From: Chrysogorgia sp. JL179-B06
Taxonomy: Eukaryota; Cnidaria; Anthozoa; Scleralcyonacea; Chrysogorgiidae
Reading direction: 5' to 3'
DNA: 64,000 bases
NCBI GenBank assembly: GCA_035772405.1
Contig: JAYKKM010000018.1
Span: 765,001 to 829,000 of the forward strand
Shown one piece after another: positions 7,701 to 18,559 of the stretch (its first letter is position 1; every line of letters starts with the position of its first letter). The position numbers were made by a program, and so were the translations under genes. The notes beneath the pieces were generated by a model that was not told where the DNA came from, searched no databases, and worked only from the letters and a program-made list of their open reading frames with translations.

Positions 7701-9122
7701 TGGATCGGGTCTGATAGAGTCAACTCGGCTCGCGCTGGCAGCGCGTTCTGGTCGCAGGTTGGTTGATGAGGGTTTGGTCGGTAGTCGTTCCAATTTGGAC
7801 GGTTGGTCGTTGGCGGTATCTGGTGAGATGCAGGTGGGCTCGTGGTCATTGCGATCGGGTTAGGGCACTGGTGGCCGTGGTCTGGGTGGACTAAAAGTGA
7901 GTAGCACTGGGGGCACTCGACGCAGACAATGACGAGTAGGACTAGGAGGTGTTTGCAGTTGTTTGTCAACTTGGTCGTTCTGCATTGGATTTGGAGTTCC
8001 AACAATTGTTTCCTATAGAAGCACTGATCCTCCACCAATTGTTATACAACCTCCACCAGTCGGTTATATAGGGGACTTCTCAAAGGTAGAACACACAAGC
8101 GTGAGGTTAAGGATCTTTAATATAGGAAACAAATGCAAGGAATCTACTAAATATAAAGTTAGTTCAAATGTTCAGGATATTCTTTCGTGTTCTTTGTTCT
8201 GCTTTACTTCGCTATTCTTTAGATCTGCTGAGTTCTTTATACGGTCGTCGTTCTGTTCAGTGGATAAGTTCAAGATAAGGTTCAAGGATAAGGTTAAGGC
8301 TCAAGAAGTTCTTCGGACTCAAGGTTCTCTTCTTGGTTGTGTTCTGCTCAGTTCAGCTCTGTATCTACTGCTCTATTGTGAGAGGAACAGCTTCTTTTAT
8401 AATAGTTGTGTGACTTGGGAAAGATTGACATGATCATCTGTGATGAACCAATCAGATGATTCGATACCAGGCTGCTTGGCTCGATCTTTTGAAGGCGTTG
8501 CTTGGAATGTGTTGACCAAGGCAATCGGTTGAAAAGTTTTTCCATATAGTAAATAATTTTAGTTCCTAACTAAATTGACATGGTAAGATAGAAGATATCA
8601 TAAGCTGCATAATCGTTATATTATTTTACAGTTCCATAAAGTATTTAAGAAACAATTCAACTTTAAAGGTTCGTTACGTTAACTAATGTAAATAAATCGA
8701 AGCTTCTTCTTCGTATAAATCTAATGATAATCATGCTAGATTTAATAAACCTAAATCAACAAATGTGTGTGTGGTATAACTAACTCTAATTATAGATAAT
8801 AGAAAGCTTTTAAGGAAACTGATAACAAGATAGTAATTATAAATATGACATGCAGGAACTACTAGATAAGATTTTGTTAACAAGATAGGTTTATAGATGT
8901 ATCTTACAAGATTTCCTAACAAGATAAGGTTTATAGTTATAATAATAGATGTAAATATATGTTGCATAACACAACGCTGTTTTGGCCGTTCCCTCTTCGT
9001 CAATCAATCCCTTCACAATCCCTATACTTCCCTGCAATCCCAACGAAAACATTGCTCGTACAACCTTGGAAGCGATTTGACTCGGATAAAAGAAGCCACA
9101 GAGTTGCCTGCGGAGGAGGCTA
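7701..9122. other. No gene seen; dispersed short repeats
   Basis: Frames at 7679-8038 and 7963-8433 look compositional. A TTCAAG/AAGGTTC-rich stretch lies at 8265-8330, and near-duplicate strings (A-A-C-A-A-G-A-T-A-[AG]-G-T-T-T-A-T-A-G) occur at about 8878-8896 and 8919-8936. I see nothing that supports a protein or RNA gene. Confidence 0.4.
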
Positions 9123-9390
9123 TTAACGTGCAAAAGATCGATCAAACGGCTTCGCGTCGCACTCAACGCGCCGTCGCAAGTAGTGATTGTCACAATAAAA
9201 ATCAATCTTTGAGGCAAAATAGAAAAGCAATTCGATACTAGTCTTTTCACATTAGTCTTGAAGTCTGTTAGGATAACATCCAGTTGTTACGTCAAATGCC
9301 GTATGTTGCTTCTATATTTTGCACAATAACTTGAACAAAATGGTTTGTTAATACGCGGCCAGAAATTGTTTGTCAATTTGACACCACAAT

Positions 9391-9775
9391 TATCAAACAA
9401 GCACTTGAATATAACAAGACTTTGCGCAATATTGCGTCATTTTTGGAAGAATTTTTCATGTTTTAAAAATATAAAAACATCTTCGAAAACAATGAAAAAA
9501 AGCTATAAAGCGGTTAAATAAATTAAATTTTATATATAAGCTGTCAGTTTCATTTATATACGTATTTCATTTTTCTTCTTCGGTGTCGCCTTCAACACCG
9601 GCTGTCAGGCCAAGCTGTCAGGCGGGCGTAGAGAGCCTATAAACAAACGATATCGTCCATTTGTCAATTTAACATGCTTAGAAATATCATAGACAAAAAC
9701 GAAAACATGAAAAATTCTGCCAAAAATGACGCAATATTGCGCAAAGTCTTGTTATATTCAAGTGCTTGTTTGATA
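9391..9775. mobile_element. 385-bp palindromic MITE in left arm
   Basis: TATCAAACAAGCACTTG at 9391 is repeated inverted at the right end (9759-9775), with the complementarity continuing more than 50 bases inward through GCGCAATATTGCG. The other arm of the host element (around 18300-18330) has the uninterrupted site, so both edges are seen directly. The interior is AT-rich with no gene. Superfamily not assigned. Confidence 0.75.
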
Positions 9776-9786
9776 GAGGTAGGTAA

Positions 9787-9855
9787 TCTTCGAGTTAAGC
9801 CCTTCGAGTTAAGCCCCTCGAGTTAAGCCCTTTTCGAGTTAAGCCCCCGACACGC
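9787..9855 (+). repeat. TTCGAGTTAAGCCC short repeats, left
   Basis: Several tandem or near-tandem copies of TTCGAGTTAAGCCC(C) occur here and again at about 10443-10520. The inverted set is at 18098-18300. They also flank an ACACGCCCAT motif. They form the terminal or subterminal part of the long-inverted-repeat element and may be transposase-binding repeats (inference). Confidence 0.6.
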
Positions 9856-9897
9856 CCATTATTTCCTCGGACACGCCCATATCTCTCCAGGGCTTAA

Positions 9898-10409
9898 CCA
9901 CTGATCTCAAAAATAGGACTGGATTGAGCTTTCTAATGTATCTGACGAGCTTATTTTGAAGCCTGTATATTTGCATAATGCAAATTGACGAGAGATCATC
10001 AAAAGCTCCGAGTTTGCAAGCAAATCGAAATGCGACGCTCGCAAAATAGGTTTAGTGTCTGGCCAATATATTTTCTTTGTTGACATTAAATGCATAAAAT
10101 CTTAAACCTAATTTGACGTCTCATATTAGGCTTCTCTTACTGGATAATTAGAGCAAACGGCGGCCATATTGGAGTGACCTCATTACGAATACAGTGGTGA
10201 ATCGGAGAGGAAAGGCAGAATTCTGACATTTAATAACTGTCCAGCGAGTATGTTTCCTTTGCTAAAGTTAAATAGCAAATGTCAGAATCCTCCCCAACAT
10301 GTCTGTGATGCCACAGTACTCCTTAGGTGACCACCTCCAATATGGCCGCTGTTGGCTTCATTTTTGTAACAACAGAAGCTCGATCCAGTCCTATTTTTGA
10401 GATCAGTGG
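9898..10409. mobile_element. 512-bp MITE with GCTTAA duplication
   Basis: Starts CCACTGATCTCAAAAATAGG and ends with the reverse complement. GCTTAA flanks it on both sides (9892-9897 and 10410-10415). The matching site in the right arm near 18205 is uninterrupted. TTAA within the flank raises a piggyBac-type origin, but the six-base duplication is what is actually seen. No ORF. Confidence 0.75.
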
Positions 10410-10419
10410 GCTTAACTCG

Positions 10420-11238
10420 ATGAAGTGAAGACTGTTTTCACTCTTCGAGTTAAGCCCCCATAAAAGAAGGGGCTTAACTCGAAGACAGTTAACGACTTAG
10501 ACGCCCGAGTTAAGCCCCGACTTTTGAAAGATGTAAACGAATGGCGTGAAAATTCGACTGACAGGCTCATAAACAAAATTATTCGATGTTTTCAATGAAT
10601 CTTTTGGAGTGCAAGAATAAATTTTGCTTTGTAGGTTAATTTATAGTTTTAATAATAGTAATACATCAAATTCGTACAATAAGCGAGAACCGCTGCGGTT
10701 TCAGTTGACAAGTAAAAATAACAATCAGCTAGTATTTGAAAACATGCCATTTGTTTAATCCCATTTTTCCTATGTAGCGCTTGTTTAAAGCCGGTTAGCT
10801 ACCGTTAACATGCATTATTTTAACGTTTGTTTACATAAGTGAACGTTTGTGGAGAGAAAAATAAACGTTTTGATAACGTTTTAAAATGTCCCCGGCACTA
10901 TCCTTTGTTGCTAACGTGAGAACATTGTATAACGTTCGTTAATGACAATCCGGTGTGAAGGCACGTCACCGTACGCCACTTCACGAACCGGCAAAGCACA
11001 TTACAAATTTGGAGCAGTTCCCACTCAGGTCAATCTCGTTCCCAGACCCCGTATGGAATGCAGGCTGCATGAGGGAATCTCGATCTTGAGCCGTGCATAC
11101 CTTACACCACCCCTCTAGTGAGCTCCAGGCAGTCCTGCGAGACGCCAAGGCCTGGCCTTTCCATGTGGCCCTGGCCAATAATCTGTACTGCCAGGTTAGG
11201 TCCTTTGTGGTGTTTCTTGCGCGGCCGAGAAAACCCTC
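10420..11238. other. Interior of long-IR element, no gene
   Basis: The arm continues to about 10560. The stretch near 10640-10700 (AGTAATACAT, CGTACAATAAGC, GAACCGCTGC) recurs in the same orientation at 17510-17555. The rest, including a GC-richer part at 10970-11238, holds no supported gene. The TSD of the gypsy element, CCCTC, is at 11234-11238. Confidence 0.45.
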
Positions 11239-11382
11239 TGTCATCTTGTCTTGTTTAGACTTTATTACAAATATCAATTACATCATGATTACATGTATAA
11301 CGCGCACTCCTTGTTGTTCTCCCTCTCTCTTTCTTCGCTCTACCCCCCTCGAGGTATCAAGCTATCACGTGATATCCTCACA
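11239..11382 (-). repeat. Gypsy 3' LTR
   Basis: 144 bp, TG...CA, ending at CCTCACA. It differs from the 5' LTR at the seventh base (C here, T there). Because the element is on the minus strand this is the downstream LTR. Confidence 0.92.
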
Positions 11383-11571
11383 TGCCTTTACAATAATGAT
11401 TAATAATTAATTAGTGTCCTACATCTAGCAGTCACATATTTAATACACAAATCTATTTAGCTATCTTTGTAAACACAACTATATATATATATTGTTCTTA
11501 AACTTAGAGTTCTTTGAAATAGTTCTGAGTTCTTTAGTATAGTACTTATGAATACTTATCTATATCAAATA

Positions 11572-12966
11572 TCAATAGTTCTCAATGAGTCTCTGAGTCT
11601 TCTTTATTTGTCTTGCATATCTGGATCTTGATGTTTCACCATGGTTTGTTTCATCAGGTGTCTTCGTCTCTAGTAGCTTGTCTTTTTCACTTGGATGAGG
11701 GGTTGTACCAACTTCTGAGGTTATTCTTCTAAGATGTCTCCTGTTTCGTCTGTAATGTACTTTATCATCAGTTTCCACAATGTATGAACGAGGTGCTACC
11801 ATTTCCTTCACTACCGCCTTCTCTCCCCACATCTGTTTGTTGGGATCATACACTCGTACCATCTGGCCCTGTTGTAGTGGTTCTAACAGTTTGGCTCTCT
11901 GGTCGTGGTAAAACTTCTGTACTTCTTTCTTCTTAGTTTTCCAACTCACTACAGCTCTTGAATCTTTCACTTTGAGCTGCTTTTCGACAACTGGTAGATC
12001 AGTTTTCAGAGTTCGCCCCATCGATAGCTCAGCTGGTGATTTCTGATTGACCAATGGTGTTGATCTGTATGCTAGTAACCCAAGGTATGGGTCAGCTCCA
12101 CTTTCAAGCGATTTACCAATGATATTCTTCACTGTTTGTACTGCTTTTTCGACTAATCCATTGGATGATGGAAAATGAGGACTGCTTGTTACATGTTTGA
12201 ATCCCCAAGCTTTCTGAAATTCTGCAAACTCTTTGCTGCTGTAACAAGGACCATTATCACTGTGGACAATGTCTGGTATGCCATGGCGGGCAAAAGTCAT
12301 TTTCATGCCTTTAATGACAGCTTGACTGGTTTGATTTGATAATGAGATCACTTCTGGGTAACTAGAATATGCATCGACGACGACAAGGTATTCTTTCTTG
12401 TTGATTTCACACAAATCGGTACCAACTACTTGCCATGGACGCTTGGAAACAGGATATGGCATTAGTGGCTCTTTCTGCTGTTTGTGCTGATGTCGTTGAC
12501 ATGTTTCACAATTGTCGACCATATTGTCAATATCCTTGTTTATTCCTGGCCAAAAAACAACTTGTCGTGCTCTTTTCTTGCATTTCTCTCTGCCTTGGTG
12601 ACCAGCATGAATCTTGGTTAAGATTTCTTTTCTCATACTTGGTGGAATCAGGATCTTTGAACCTTTTAGTATCATTCCTTTGTGTACTGACAGTTCATCA
12701 CGAATATTCCAGTATGGATGTAGTTCTTTTGGGGTACTTGATCTTTCATTAGGCCAACCTCTCATGATGTTATCTTGAAGAGATTTCATATTTTTGTTTG
12801 TTTGTGTTGTAGCTTTGATTTGAGCTTGTTTATCATCAGTGACTTGTAGGACTGATATTAGTCCATCAACATAAGCTTGTACTTGGTCGTTTAACTTGCT
12901 TGCAGCTTCGACTGCATGGTGCTCTGGAAAGGGCATCTGGAGTGTGCATCCATTTGCCTGGTACAT
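11572..12966 (-). CDS. Gypsy integrase region
   Basis: About 464 codons of the minus-strand pol frame. The N-terminal HHCC zinc-binding domain is seen as H-A-G-H...C-E-T-C near residues 140-175. The core DDE triad is G-T-D-L-C-E-I, H-S-D-N-G-P and G-L-V-E-K-A, and a C-terminal domain has V-R-V-Y-D-P near residue 370. Integrase joins element cDNA to host DNA in the nucleus. The true pol frame enters from RNase H: the first ~20 residues of this ORF overlap the RNase H end in another frame, so there is a one-base shift near 12925. The catalytic residues look intact. Confidence 0.9.
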   Translation of the reverse strand: MYQANGCTLQMPFPEHHAVEAASKLNDQVQAYVDGLISVLQVTDDKQAQIKATTQTNKNMKSLQDNIMRGWPNERSSTPKELHPYWNIRDELSVHKGMILKGSKILIPPSMRKEILTKIHAGHQGREKCKKRARQVVFWPGINKDIDNMVDNCETCQRHQHKQQKEPLMPYPVSKRPWQVVGTDLCEINKKEYLVVVDAYSSYPEVISLSNQTSQAVIKGMKMTFARHGIPDIVHSDNGPCYSSKEFAEFQKAWGFKHVTSSPHFPSSNGLVEKAVQTVKNIIGKSLESGADPYLGLLAYRSTPLVNQKSPAELSMGRTLKTDLPVVEKQLKVKDSRAVVSWKTKKKEVQKFYHDQRAKLLEPLQQGQMVRVYDPNKQMWGEKAVVKEMVAPRSYIVETDDKVHYRRNRRHLRRITSEVGTTPHPSEKDKLLETKTPDETNHGETSRSRYARQIKKTQRLIENY

Positions 12967-14242
12967 ATGATAGTTTGAAATCGTATCTCTGCAACCGTAA
13001 TCTTAAACGTTGGATTCTTGGAGGACTATCCATCAACGGTTTCTTGAAGATTGAGACTAATGGTTTATGATCAGTCTCGACTTCGAAGTCCTGTCCGTAT
13101 ACATATTGATGAAATCTTTCACAAGCATATGTCACTCCCAGTGTCTCAAGTTCAATTGTTGCATATCTGGTTTCACAATCTGTAACTGACCTTGATGCAT
13201 AGGCAACTGGTAGCCAATCTTCACCATGTAATTGCTGTAGTACTGCTCCTAGGCCACTTCTACTTGTATCAGTTGAAATCTTGATAGGCTTTGTTGGATC
13301 GTAGAACTTTAGCACTGGTTCACTAGAAACAAGTTCCTTTAGCTCTTGCCATGCCTTGTCTTGTTCTTGACTCCACATCCACATCACTTTCTGATCTAAT
13401 AATTTTCTCAGTGGCCAGGTTCTTGCTGATAAATCTGGTATATATCTGGCAAGATAATTTATCATTCCTAAGAATCGTTGGAGATCTGCCTTGTTCTCAG
13501 GTTTGGGCATCCCTTGTATTGCTTCAACTTTCCTTTTATCCGGTTTCAGACCAGCTTGTGAGACTGTGTCTCCCAGAAAAGTTAGCTCTGATACAGCAAC
13601 TTCACACTTCTCTTTCTGAAGCTTCAATCCTACGTCTTGTACTACTTTCATTGTTGCTTCAAGTCGTCGATCATGTTCTTTTGGGTTTGGTGCATAGACT
13701 ATTATGTCATCCATAGAGGTGTCGACGCCTTCCAAATGACTGAATAAGGAGTTGATAGTCCTGTGATAAATCTCTGGAGCACTTGAGATACCAAATGGCA
13801 AACTTAGGTATTTGTACCTGCCAAATGGTGTATTGAAAGTACACAGGTTTGTACTCTGAGCTTCGAGCTTCATTTGCCAGAATCCATTTGATGCATCCAA
13901 TTTGGAAAATACTTTTGCATTTGCAAATTGTGCTGTGACTTCATCTCTTGTTGGTAACTTGAAGTGTTCACGCTTAATTGATTTATTCAAGTTGCGTGGA
14001 TCTAGACAAACTCGTAGTTTTCCATTTGGTTTTGTTACTGGCACAAATGAATTGACCCACTCTGTTGGTTTGTTGACCTTCTCTATCACACCCATAGCTT
14101 CCATTCTTTCTAACTCTTCTTTAAGTTTGGTATGCTGGGCAAATGGTATTTTTTGACAAGGTTCTACCACTGGTGTTGCATCATCTCTTAACTCTATCTT
14201 GACTGAATTAGGTAGACATCCAAGTCCTTCAAAGCAATTTCA
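12866..14242 (-). pseudogene. Gypsy RT and RNase H, damaged
   Basis: RT blocks in order: L-R-V-C-L-D-P-R-N-L-N, F-S-K-L-D-A-S-N-G-F-W-Q, L-P-F-G-I-S-S-A-P, then S-M-D-D-I-I-V-Y where Y-[MV]-D-D is usual. RNase H follows with S-T-D-T-S, a conserved E-L-E-T-L, and E-T-D-H-K-P-L. The upstream continuation toward protease is in the same frame but is stopped by a TGA at 14240-14242. The downstream frame is lost near 12925. The aromatic-to-Ser change in the catalytic loop is unusual and would be expected to impair polymerisation (inference). Ends at Y-V-P-G-K-W...D-A-L-S-R. Confidence 0.88.
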
Positions 14243-14653
14243 GTATTTCTCACAAAGTTTTGCAGTGTTATACTTGCTGCCCTTGACATTGTTTGGTTCT
14301 TTGGACTGTTCTACTGTAAATATTTTCTTCACAAGTTCTAACTTCTCAGATAGATTTCTTCCCACAATAGGCTTTACGTCGTTACTGTTAGGGCTGATTA
14401 CGAACAATGCTTTGATTGATTTACTCTTATATTTCAGAGACAAAATACACTGACCTTTCACTTCCACTTCTCCTCCATTGTATGCTTTCAGTTTGATCTT
14501 CGACTGCTTCAACTTTGGTTTGTTTTGAAGTGTCTTGAAGTCTGCGTGACTTAAAATATTGACATCTGAACCCGTGTCAACTTTAAAAGCGATGACGTTG
14601 TTGTTTACCTCCACTGGAACAATCCATCGATCAGATGTGTCCGCCGTTTCCAT
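14240..14653 (-). CDS. Gypsy aspartic protease
   Basis: The retropepsin active site V-D-T-G-S-D-V-N-I-L is at about residues 25-35, and a later hydrophobic P-I-V-G-R-N strand corresponds to the family's second conserved block. The frame is continuous with RT except for the TGA at 14240-14242. Retropepsins dimerise and cut Gag-Pol. The upstream link to gag is cut by a hAT insertion at 14740-15292. Confidence 0.85.
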   Translation of the reverse strand: METADTSDRWIVPVEVNNNVIAFKVDTGSDVNILSHADFKTLQNKPKLKQSKIKLKAYNGGEVEVKGQCILSLKYKSKSIKALFVISPNSNDVKPIVGRNLSEKLELVKKIFTVEQSKEPNNVKGSKYNTAKLCEKY

Positions 14654-14739
14654 CGAATTGATATAGAACTCGTCTTCGTCAGTTTCTTCTTTAGGCTTAG
14701 TCTCTAATGAGTCGATCCGAGATTTGCCTCCGTCTCTTG

Positions 14740-15292
14740 CAGGGATGGATCCAGCATGATCTGGTAGGCGGGGTGCTCTGGTGCCGAGTTGTGTCGGTCA
14801 TGCGCGCGTCCATCAGTATTCTGGCGGTCATGCGCACCACGCGCCCATCAGTATTCTGGCGGTCATGCGTGCCGCCCGCCCTGCAGTCTGCAGTACAACT
14901 GTACAAGTGTACAACTTAGTTACTAAGTAGCTAGTTGTAGCCTTGTAGGGACTGAGGGACAGGGACTTCATAGTATGCTTTTGAAAAGCAGAGAATTAAA
15001 ATTTAAAAATATAAATATTGCTTGGATCAGTTAGATGGGTTCCAGACTCCAGAGTCAGAAAGGCATCAGGTGCATGATGCATCCAAAGGGCCAAAGCTAG
15101 CAAAATATTATCAAACATGATACATTCAAGTGATGCAACAGTCAACAGATAGTCTAGTCATGGTCACAATCACATGAATATCTAAGTATCTTACCTTAAT
15201 TACTGTATCTCATTTTGTCTCTAATATTTTTTTGCTTTATCGTGAAAAATAGCACCCCCCCCCCGCACCCGCCCCCAGTAAATCCATCCCTG
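14740..15292. mobile_element. Non-autonomous hAT element in gypsy
   Basis: Begins CAGGGATGGATCC and ends ATCCATCCCTG. Eight-base target duplications GTCTCTTG lie at 14732-14739 and 15293-15300. CAGGG-type ends with 8-bp TSDs are diagnostic of hAT. The 553-bp interior has imperfect tandem copies of a CATCAGTATTCTGGCGGTCATGCG-like unit at about 14800-14870 and no ORF of substance. It separates protease from the gag zinc-knuckle region. Confidence 0.92.
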
Positions 15293-16320
15293 GTCTCTTG
15301 GCGATTCTTTGCTTCTACACTGACTCATGAAGTGATTTTTCTTCTGACATTTCCGACATTCTTTACCGATGGCTGGGCATTTGTCATAACTGTGACGTTC
15401 TCTACCACATCTTCCGCATTTCGACTCACGGTTTTCTTTCCGAGTATCCTGTTGTCTTCTTGGATTCTGTCGATAATTCTTATTTCTCGTATATTTGTTT
15501 CTCGATAATGCATCTATTTCTCGCGTAGAATCTTCTGTCGTTGATTGATCGGTCAAGGTTTTCATGTGTTTGTCTGCGACTTCCGCTGCTTTGCACACGT
15601 CTAAACATCTTTGAAGAGATAAATCTTTTTCTCTAAGAAGTCTTGCTCTTGTGCTGTTATTGTTAATTCCTTCGACAATTCTGTCTTTAATGATGGAATC
15701 CGTTAGCTCCCCATATTCACAGTTTTTTGCCAACCTTCTCAGTTCTGTCAGAAACTGTTCAAAGGATTCGTCAGGCTTTTGCTTTCTGAGGTTGAAGCCT
15801 GGTTCTCACTTGTCGTAAGAATCGTAAGAAACGGGGAATTTTAATTTATCGGCGACCGTCTGGGATGCGTTTTCCAAATAGAAATGATTCCGATTCTTCC
15901 GATCAGATCGGCGACAGTCTGGGACATTGCTCCAATCATGTCACACTCGTCATAAAAATCCCAGGCGATCTAGGACCGGCAAATCCCCGATTCTTACGAT
16001 TCTTACGACAAGTGAGAACCAGGCTTAAACACATGTCGCTCATGAGTGACGTTTTTCTTTGGAATACAAAACGCTTCAAATTTCTCTACCAAAGGCTGAA
16101 TTTTATCTTTCTCCTCGTCCTCAAACTTGAATGTATCGTAAACTTCCATCGCTGTCCCTCCTGCTAAGGTCAGGAATGTTGCGCATTGAATTTTTTGTGA
16201 CTTCTTATCTTTCTCCGTGGCGGTTATGTAAAGCTCAAACGACTTTCTCCATCGACGCCAATTCTCGGCCACATTACCCGTTTCAAGCTTTAGTGCTTTT
16301 GGTGCTGGCATCTGTTCCAT
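15293..16320 (-). pseudogene. Gypsy gag, interrupted by MITE
   Basis: Starts at ATG 16320 (M-E-Q-M-P-A-P). The capsid-like part reads N-W-R-R-W-R-K-S-F-E-L-Y-I, typical of Ty3/gypsy Gag. It runs to about 16025, where a 228-bp MITE breaks it, and resumes at about 15796 with N-L-R-K-Q-K-P-D-E-S-F-E-Q-F. The C-terminal nucleocapsid has two CCHC-type knuckles (C-G-R-C-x4-H-x4-C and C-R-K-C-x4-H-x4-C). Gag packages element RNA in cytoplasmic particles. The 3' end is cut by the hAT insertion. Confidence 0.88.
15797..16024. mobile_element. 228-bp MITE inside gag
   Basis: GCCTGGTTCTCACTTGTCG at the left is repeated as the complement at the right, with complementarity of about 34 bases including a doubled T-A-A-G-A-A-T-C-G motif. 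The flanks TTGAA and TTAAA are an imperfect 5-base duplication of the gag sequence. The interior also holds two inverted CGGCGAC-type blocks. No gene. Confidence 0.82.
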
Positions 16321-16347
16321 CTCGAACGTTTATGTGCTGTAGGTATT

Positions 16348-16365
16348 ATCCTAATTCTGACACCA
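16348..16365 (-). promoter_or_regulatory. Gypsy primer-binding site
   Basis: Directly inside the 5' LTR the minus strand reads TGGTGTCAGAATTAGGAT. A TGG start complements the CCA end of a tRNA primer. The primer tRNA is not identified. Confidence 0.7.
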
Positions 16366-16509
16366 TGTCATTTTGTCTTGTTTAGACTTTATTACAAATA
16401 TCAATTACATCATGATTACATGTATAACGCGCACTCCTTGTTGTTCTCCCTCTCTCTTTCTTCGCTCTACCCCCCTCGAGGTATCAAGCTATCACGTGAT
16501 ATCCTCACA
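16366..16509 (-). repeat. Gypsy 5' LTR
   Basis: 144 bp, 143 of 144 positions equal to the 3' LTR by eye. Contains the promoter of the element by position. Followed outside by the TSD CCCTC at 16510-16514. Confidence 0.92.
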
Positions 16510-17520
16510 CCCTCAACCCCCGGGGACTATATAAGTCACACAACCGAAGTAGTGGAGGATGATCTAACGAGACCGGAATAACGAATTCACTTACCGCCTA
16601 GTCTCCCAGACAAACCTGAAAGCCGCAACCAAAAGCCGACGACAGGATCGGAACGTCGCGAAAAGCTAACAAAACAAACCAAACACATGCAATGCACACA
16701 ACGGACACGCAATGTACATAAAGGACACGCACGACGGAAGCCATAAGGCAACTGTGCAGTACAAGGACAATTAAGTGACAACACATACATGGCATTACAT
16801 GCACTAGTTATAAAACAAGTATCACCCGGCAAGCCAGGGAAAGCAAGACACGTAACGTCTGTGCCTGTAGCCCTTCGGCCGAAGGGCCCATGTGCGGAAT
16901 ATAACCGCCAGCGAGCAGGAGAACCTGGTCTGCGGGAGAACCTCTTCTCCCATGTAAAACGCCGCAACACATGCTGAGCGAACCTCGTCCCACAGCAATC
17001 GCCACTTAGTGTTCAAAAACGTGCCGGAACCGCAATCCCGGCTGTGGCCACCATGCACGCACCCCACCAGGGAACCTCCATCCCTGGCAAAGTTCTCTTC
17101 CCCAACAGATGCATCAATTTGCCACCACATGCGAGGGGAACCTAGCCGCCCTGCAGCTCCATACGGCATTGGCTGCCCAGGGAAAACCATCCCCGTGTCC
17201 CCCCTTGTCACCCTGCAGCTGGCCATCCAGCTATTTGGCTGCCCAGGGAAACTCATCCCATGCAGACGCAATAGACAGCTATCATCCGCCGAGGGAACCG
17301 CGTCCCTCACGGATGCAACAGCCACTATTCAAAACACCGAGGGAAATCCCCCGTCCCACAGCAGATGAAATAATCTGCCAGCAGCGTGAGAGGGGAACCT
17401 CCTGCTATTGGCTGCCCAGGGAAAGTTCCCATGCAGACGCAATAGAGTGCTATCCAGCGCCCAGGGAACCGAGTCCCTCGCTGATGCGATAGTGCTAGCC
17501 TTCGATTTTAATGATAGTAA
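16510..17520. repeat. GC-richer degenerate repeat tract
   Basis: Contains recurring pieces such as GGCTGCCCAGGGAAA (17173, 17241, 17411), ATGCAGACGCAATAG (17261, 17432) and GGGAACC with T-C-C-C-T-C downstream. Frames on both strands, including a 167-codon minus ORF, follow the repeat and show no domain. Together with 10970-11238 it formed one continuous tract before the gypsy insertion. A TATATAAG lies at 16528-16535, with unknown meaning. Confidence 0.5.
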
Positions 17521-18097
17521 TACATAAATTTCGTACAATAAGCAAGAACCGCTGCAGAGGATTCTCTACGAGTTGCCATTTCAAGATTTTTCATGAAATT
17601 TTATTCTGACGGGAAAATTGTTCACATGGGAAATTTTAATCCCGTTGGCAGTTATTTCGCCAGCGTCATCCCTGGATCTCGGCGAGTGGAACTGGAATTT
17701 TGCCCCCCGCCGATCAAGGTTATGCCAGCCGGCTTCTCCTATGAACACGAGGAGATTTTATAAATAGGTGATACAAGTGTGAGGCACAATATCGCTACCG
17801 GTACCCTACAGTACGTCGGTTGTGTGAATGTAGGACTTGATCCCAGAACAGTGATCAGACCATTTTTTTTCTTTGTCCCTAATTCATTAGTTTTTCAAAC
17901 TTAGGAAAGCTCTAGGCATAAAAAATTGTTACAATAAAAATTGCGATCACAGAACGTTTTAACCATTATTTTTCAGTATTGTTAGAAAAAGTCGACTATA
18001 GAGCAAAATTATCTTTACACTTAAAAAGGTTCACTGAAAAATTGAATAATTTCCGTTTACGAGAATTTTCACGCCATTCGTTTACATCATTCAAAAG

Positions 18098-18300
18098 TCG
18101 GGGCTTAACTCGGGCGTCTAAGTCGTTAACTGCCTTCGAGTTAAGCCCCTTCTTTTATGGGGGCTTAACTCGAAGGGTGAAAACAGTCTTCACTTCATCG
18201 AGTTAAGCCCTGGAGATATATGGGCGTGTCGGGGGGGAAATGGGCGTGTCCGGGGCTTAACTCGAAAAGGGCTTAACTCGAAGGGCTTAACTCGAAGATT
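18098..18300 (-). repeat. TTCGAGTTAAGCCC short repeats, right
   Basis: At least six copies of GGGGCTTAACTCGAA or its complement, arranged as the inverted image of 9787-9855 and 10443-10520. Also contains two GGGCGTGTC motifs matching those of the left arm. Confidence 0.6.
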
Positions 18301-18559
18301 ACCTACCTCGTTTGATAATAGTGGTGTCAAATTGACAAACAATGTCTGGCCGCGTATTAACAAACCCTCGAACAAACCATTTTGTTCAAGTTATTGGGCA
18401 AACTATAGAAGCAACATACGGCATTTAACAACTGGATGTTATCCTAACAGACTTCAAGAGGAATGTAAAAAGACGTGTATCGAATTGCTTTTCTATTTTG
18501 CCTCAAAGATTGATTTGTATTGTGACGAGGCGCGTTGAGTGCGACGCGAAGCCGTTTGA

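Larger units (their letters stand above)
11239..16509 (-). mobile_element. Ty3/gypsy LTR retrotransposon, young insertion
   Basis: Two 144-bp LTRs (11239-11382 and 16366-16509) begin TG, end CA and differ at one position that I could find. CCCTC target duplications flank the element (11234-11238 and 16510-16514). Internal order on the minus strand is gag, zinc knuckles, protease, RT, RNase H, integrase, which is the Ty3/gypsy order. A TGG-initial primer-binding site adjoins the 5' LTR. Despite the near-identical LTRs the coding region has an in-frame stop, a frameshift and two nested DNA transposons. So it is inactive, or was mobilised in trans, or the assembly holds errors. Confidence 0.93.

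Noticed and set aside
7679..8433. Two ORFs of 119 and 156 codons
   Set aside because: Opposite strands, overlapping, no domain, composition follows local repeats.
16822..17325. 167-codon minus ORF
   Set aside because: It follows the GC-richer repeat tract, overlaps several frames of similar length and shows no domain.
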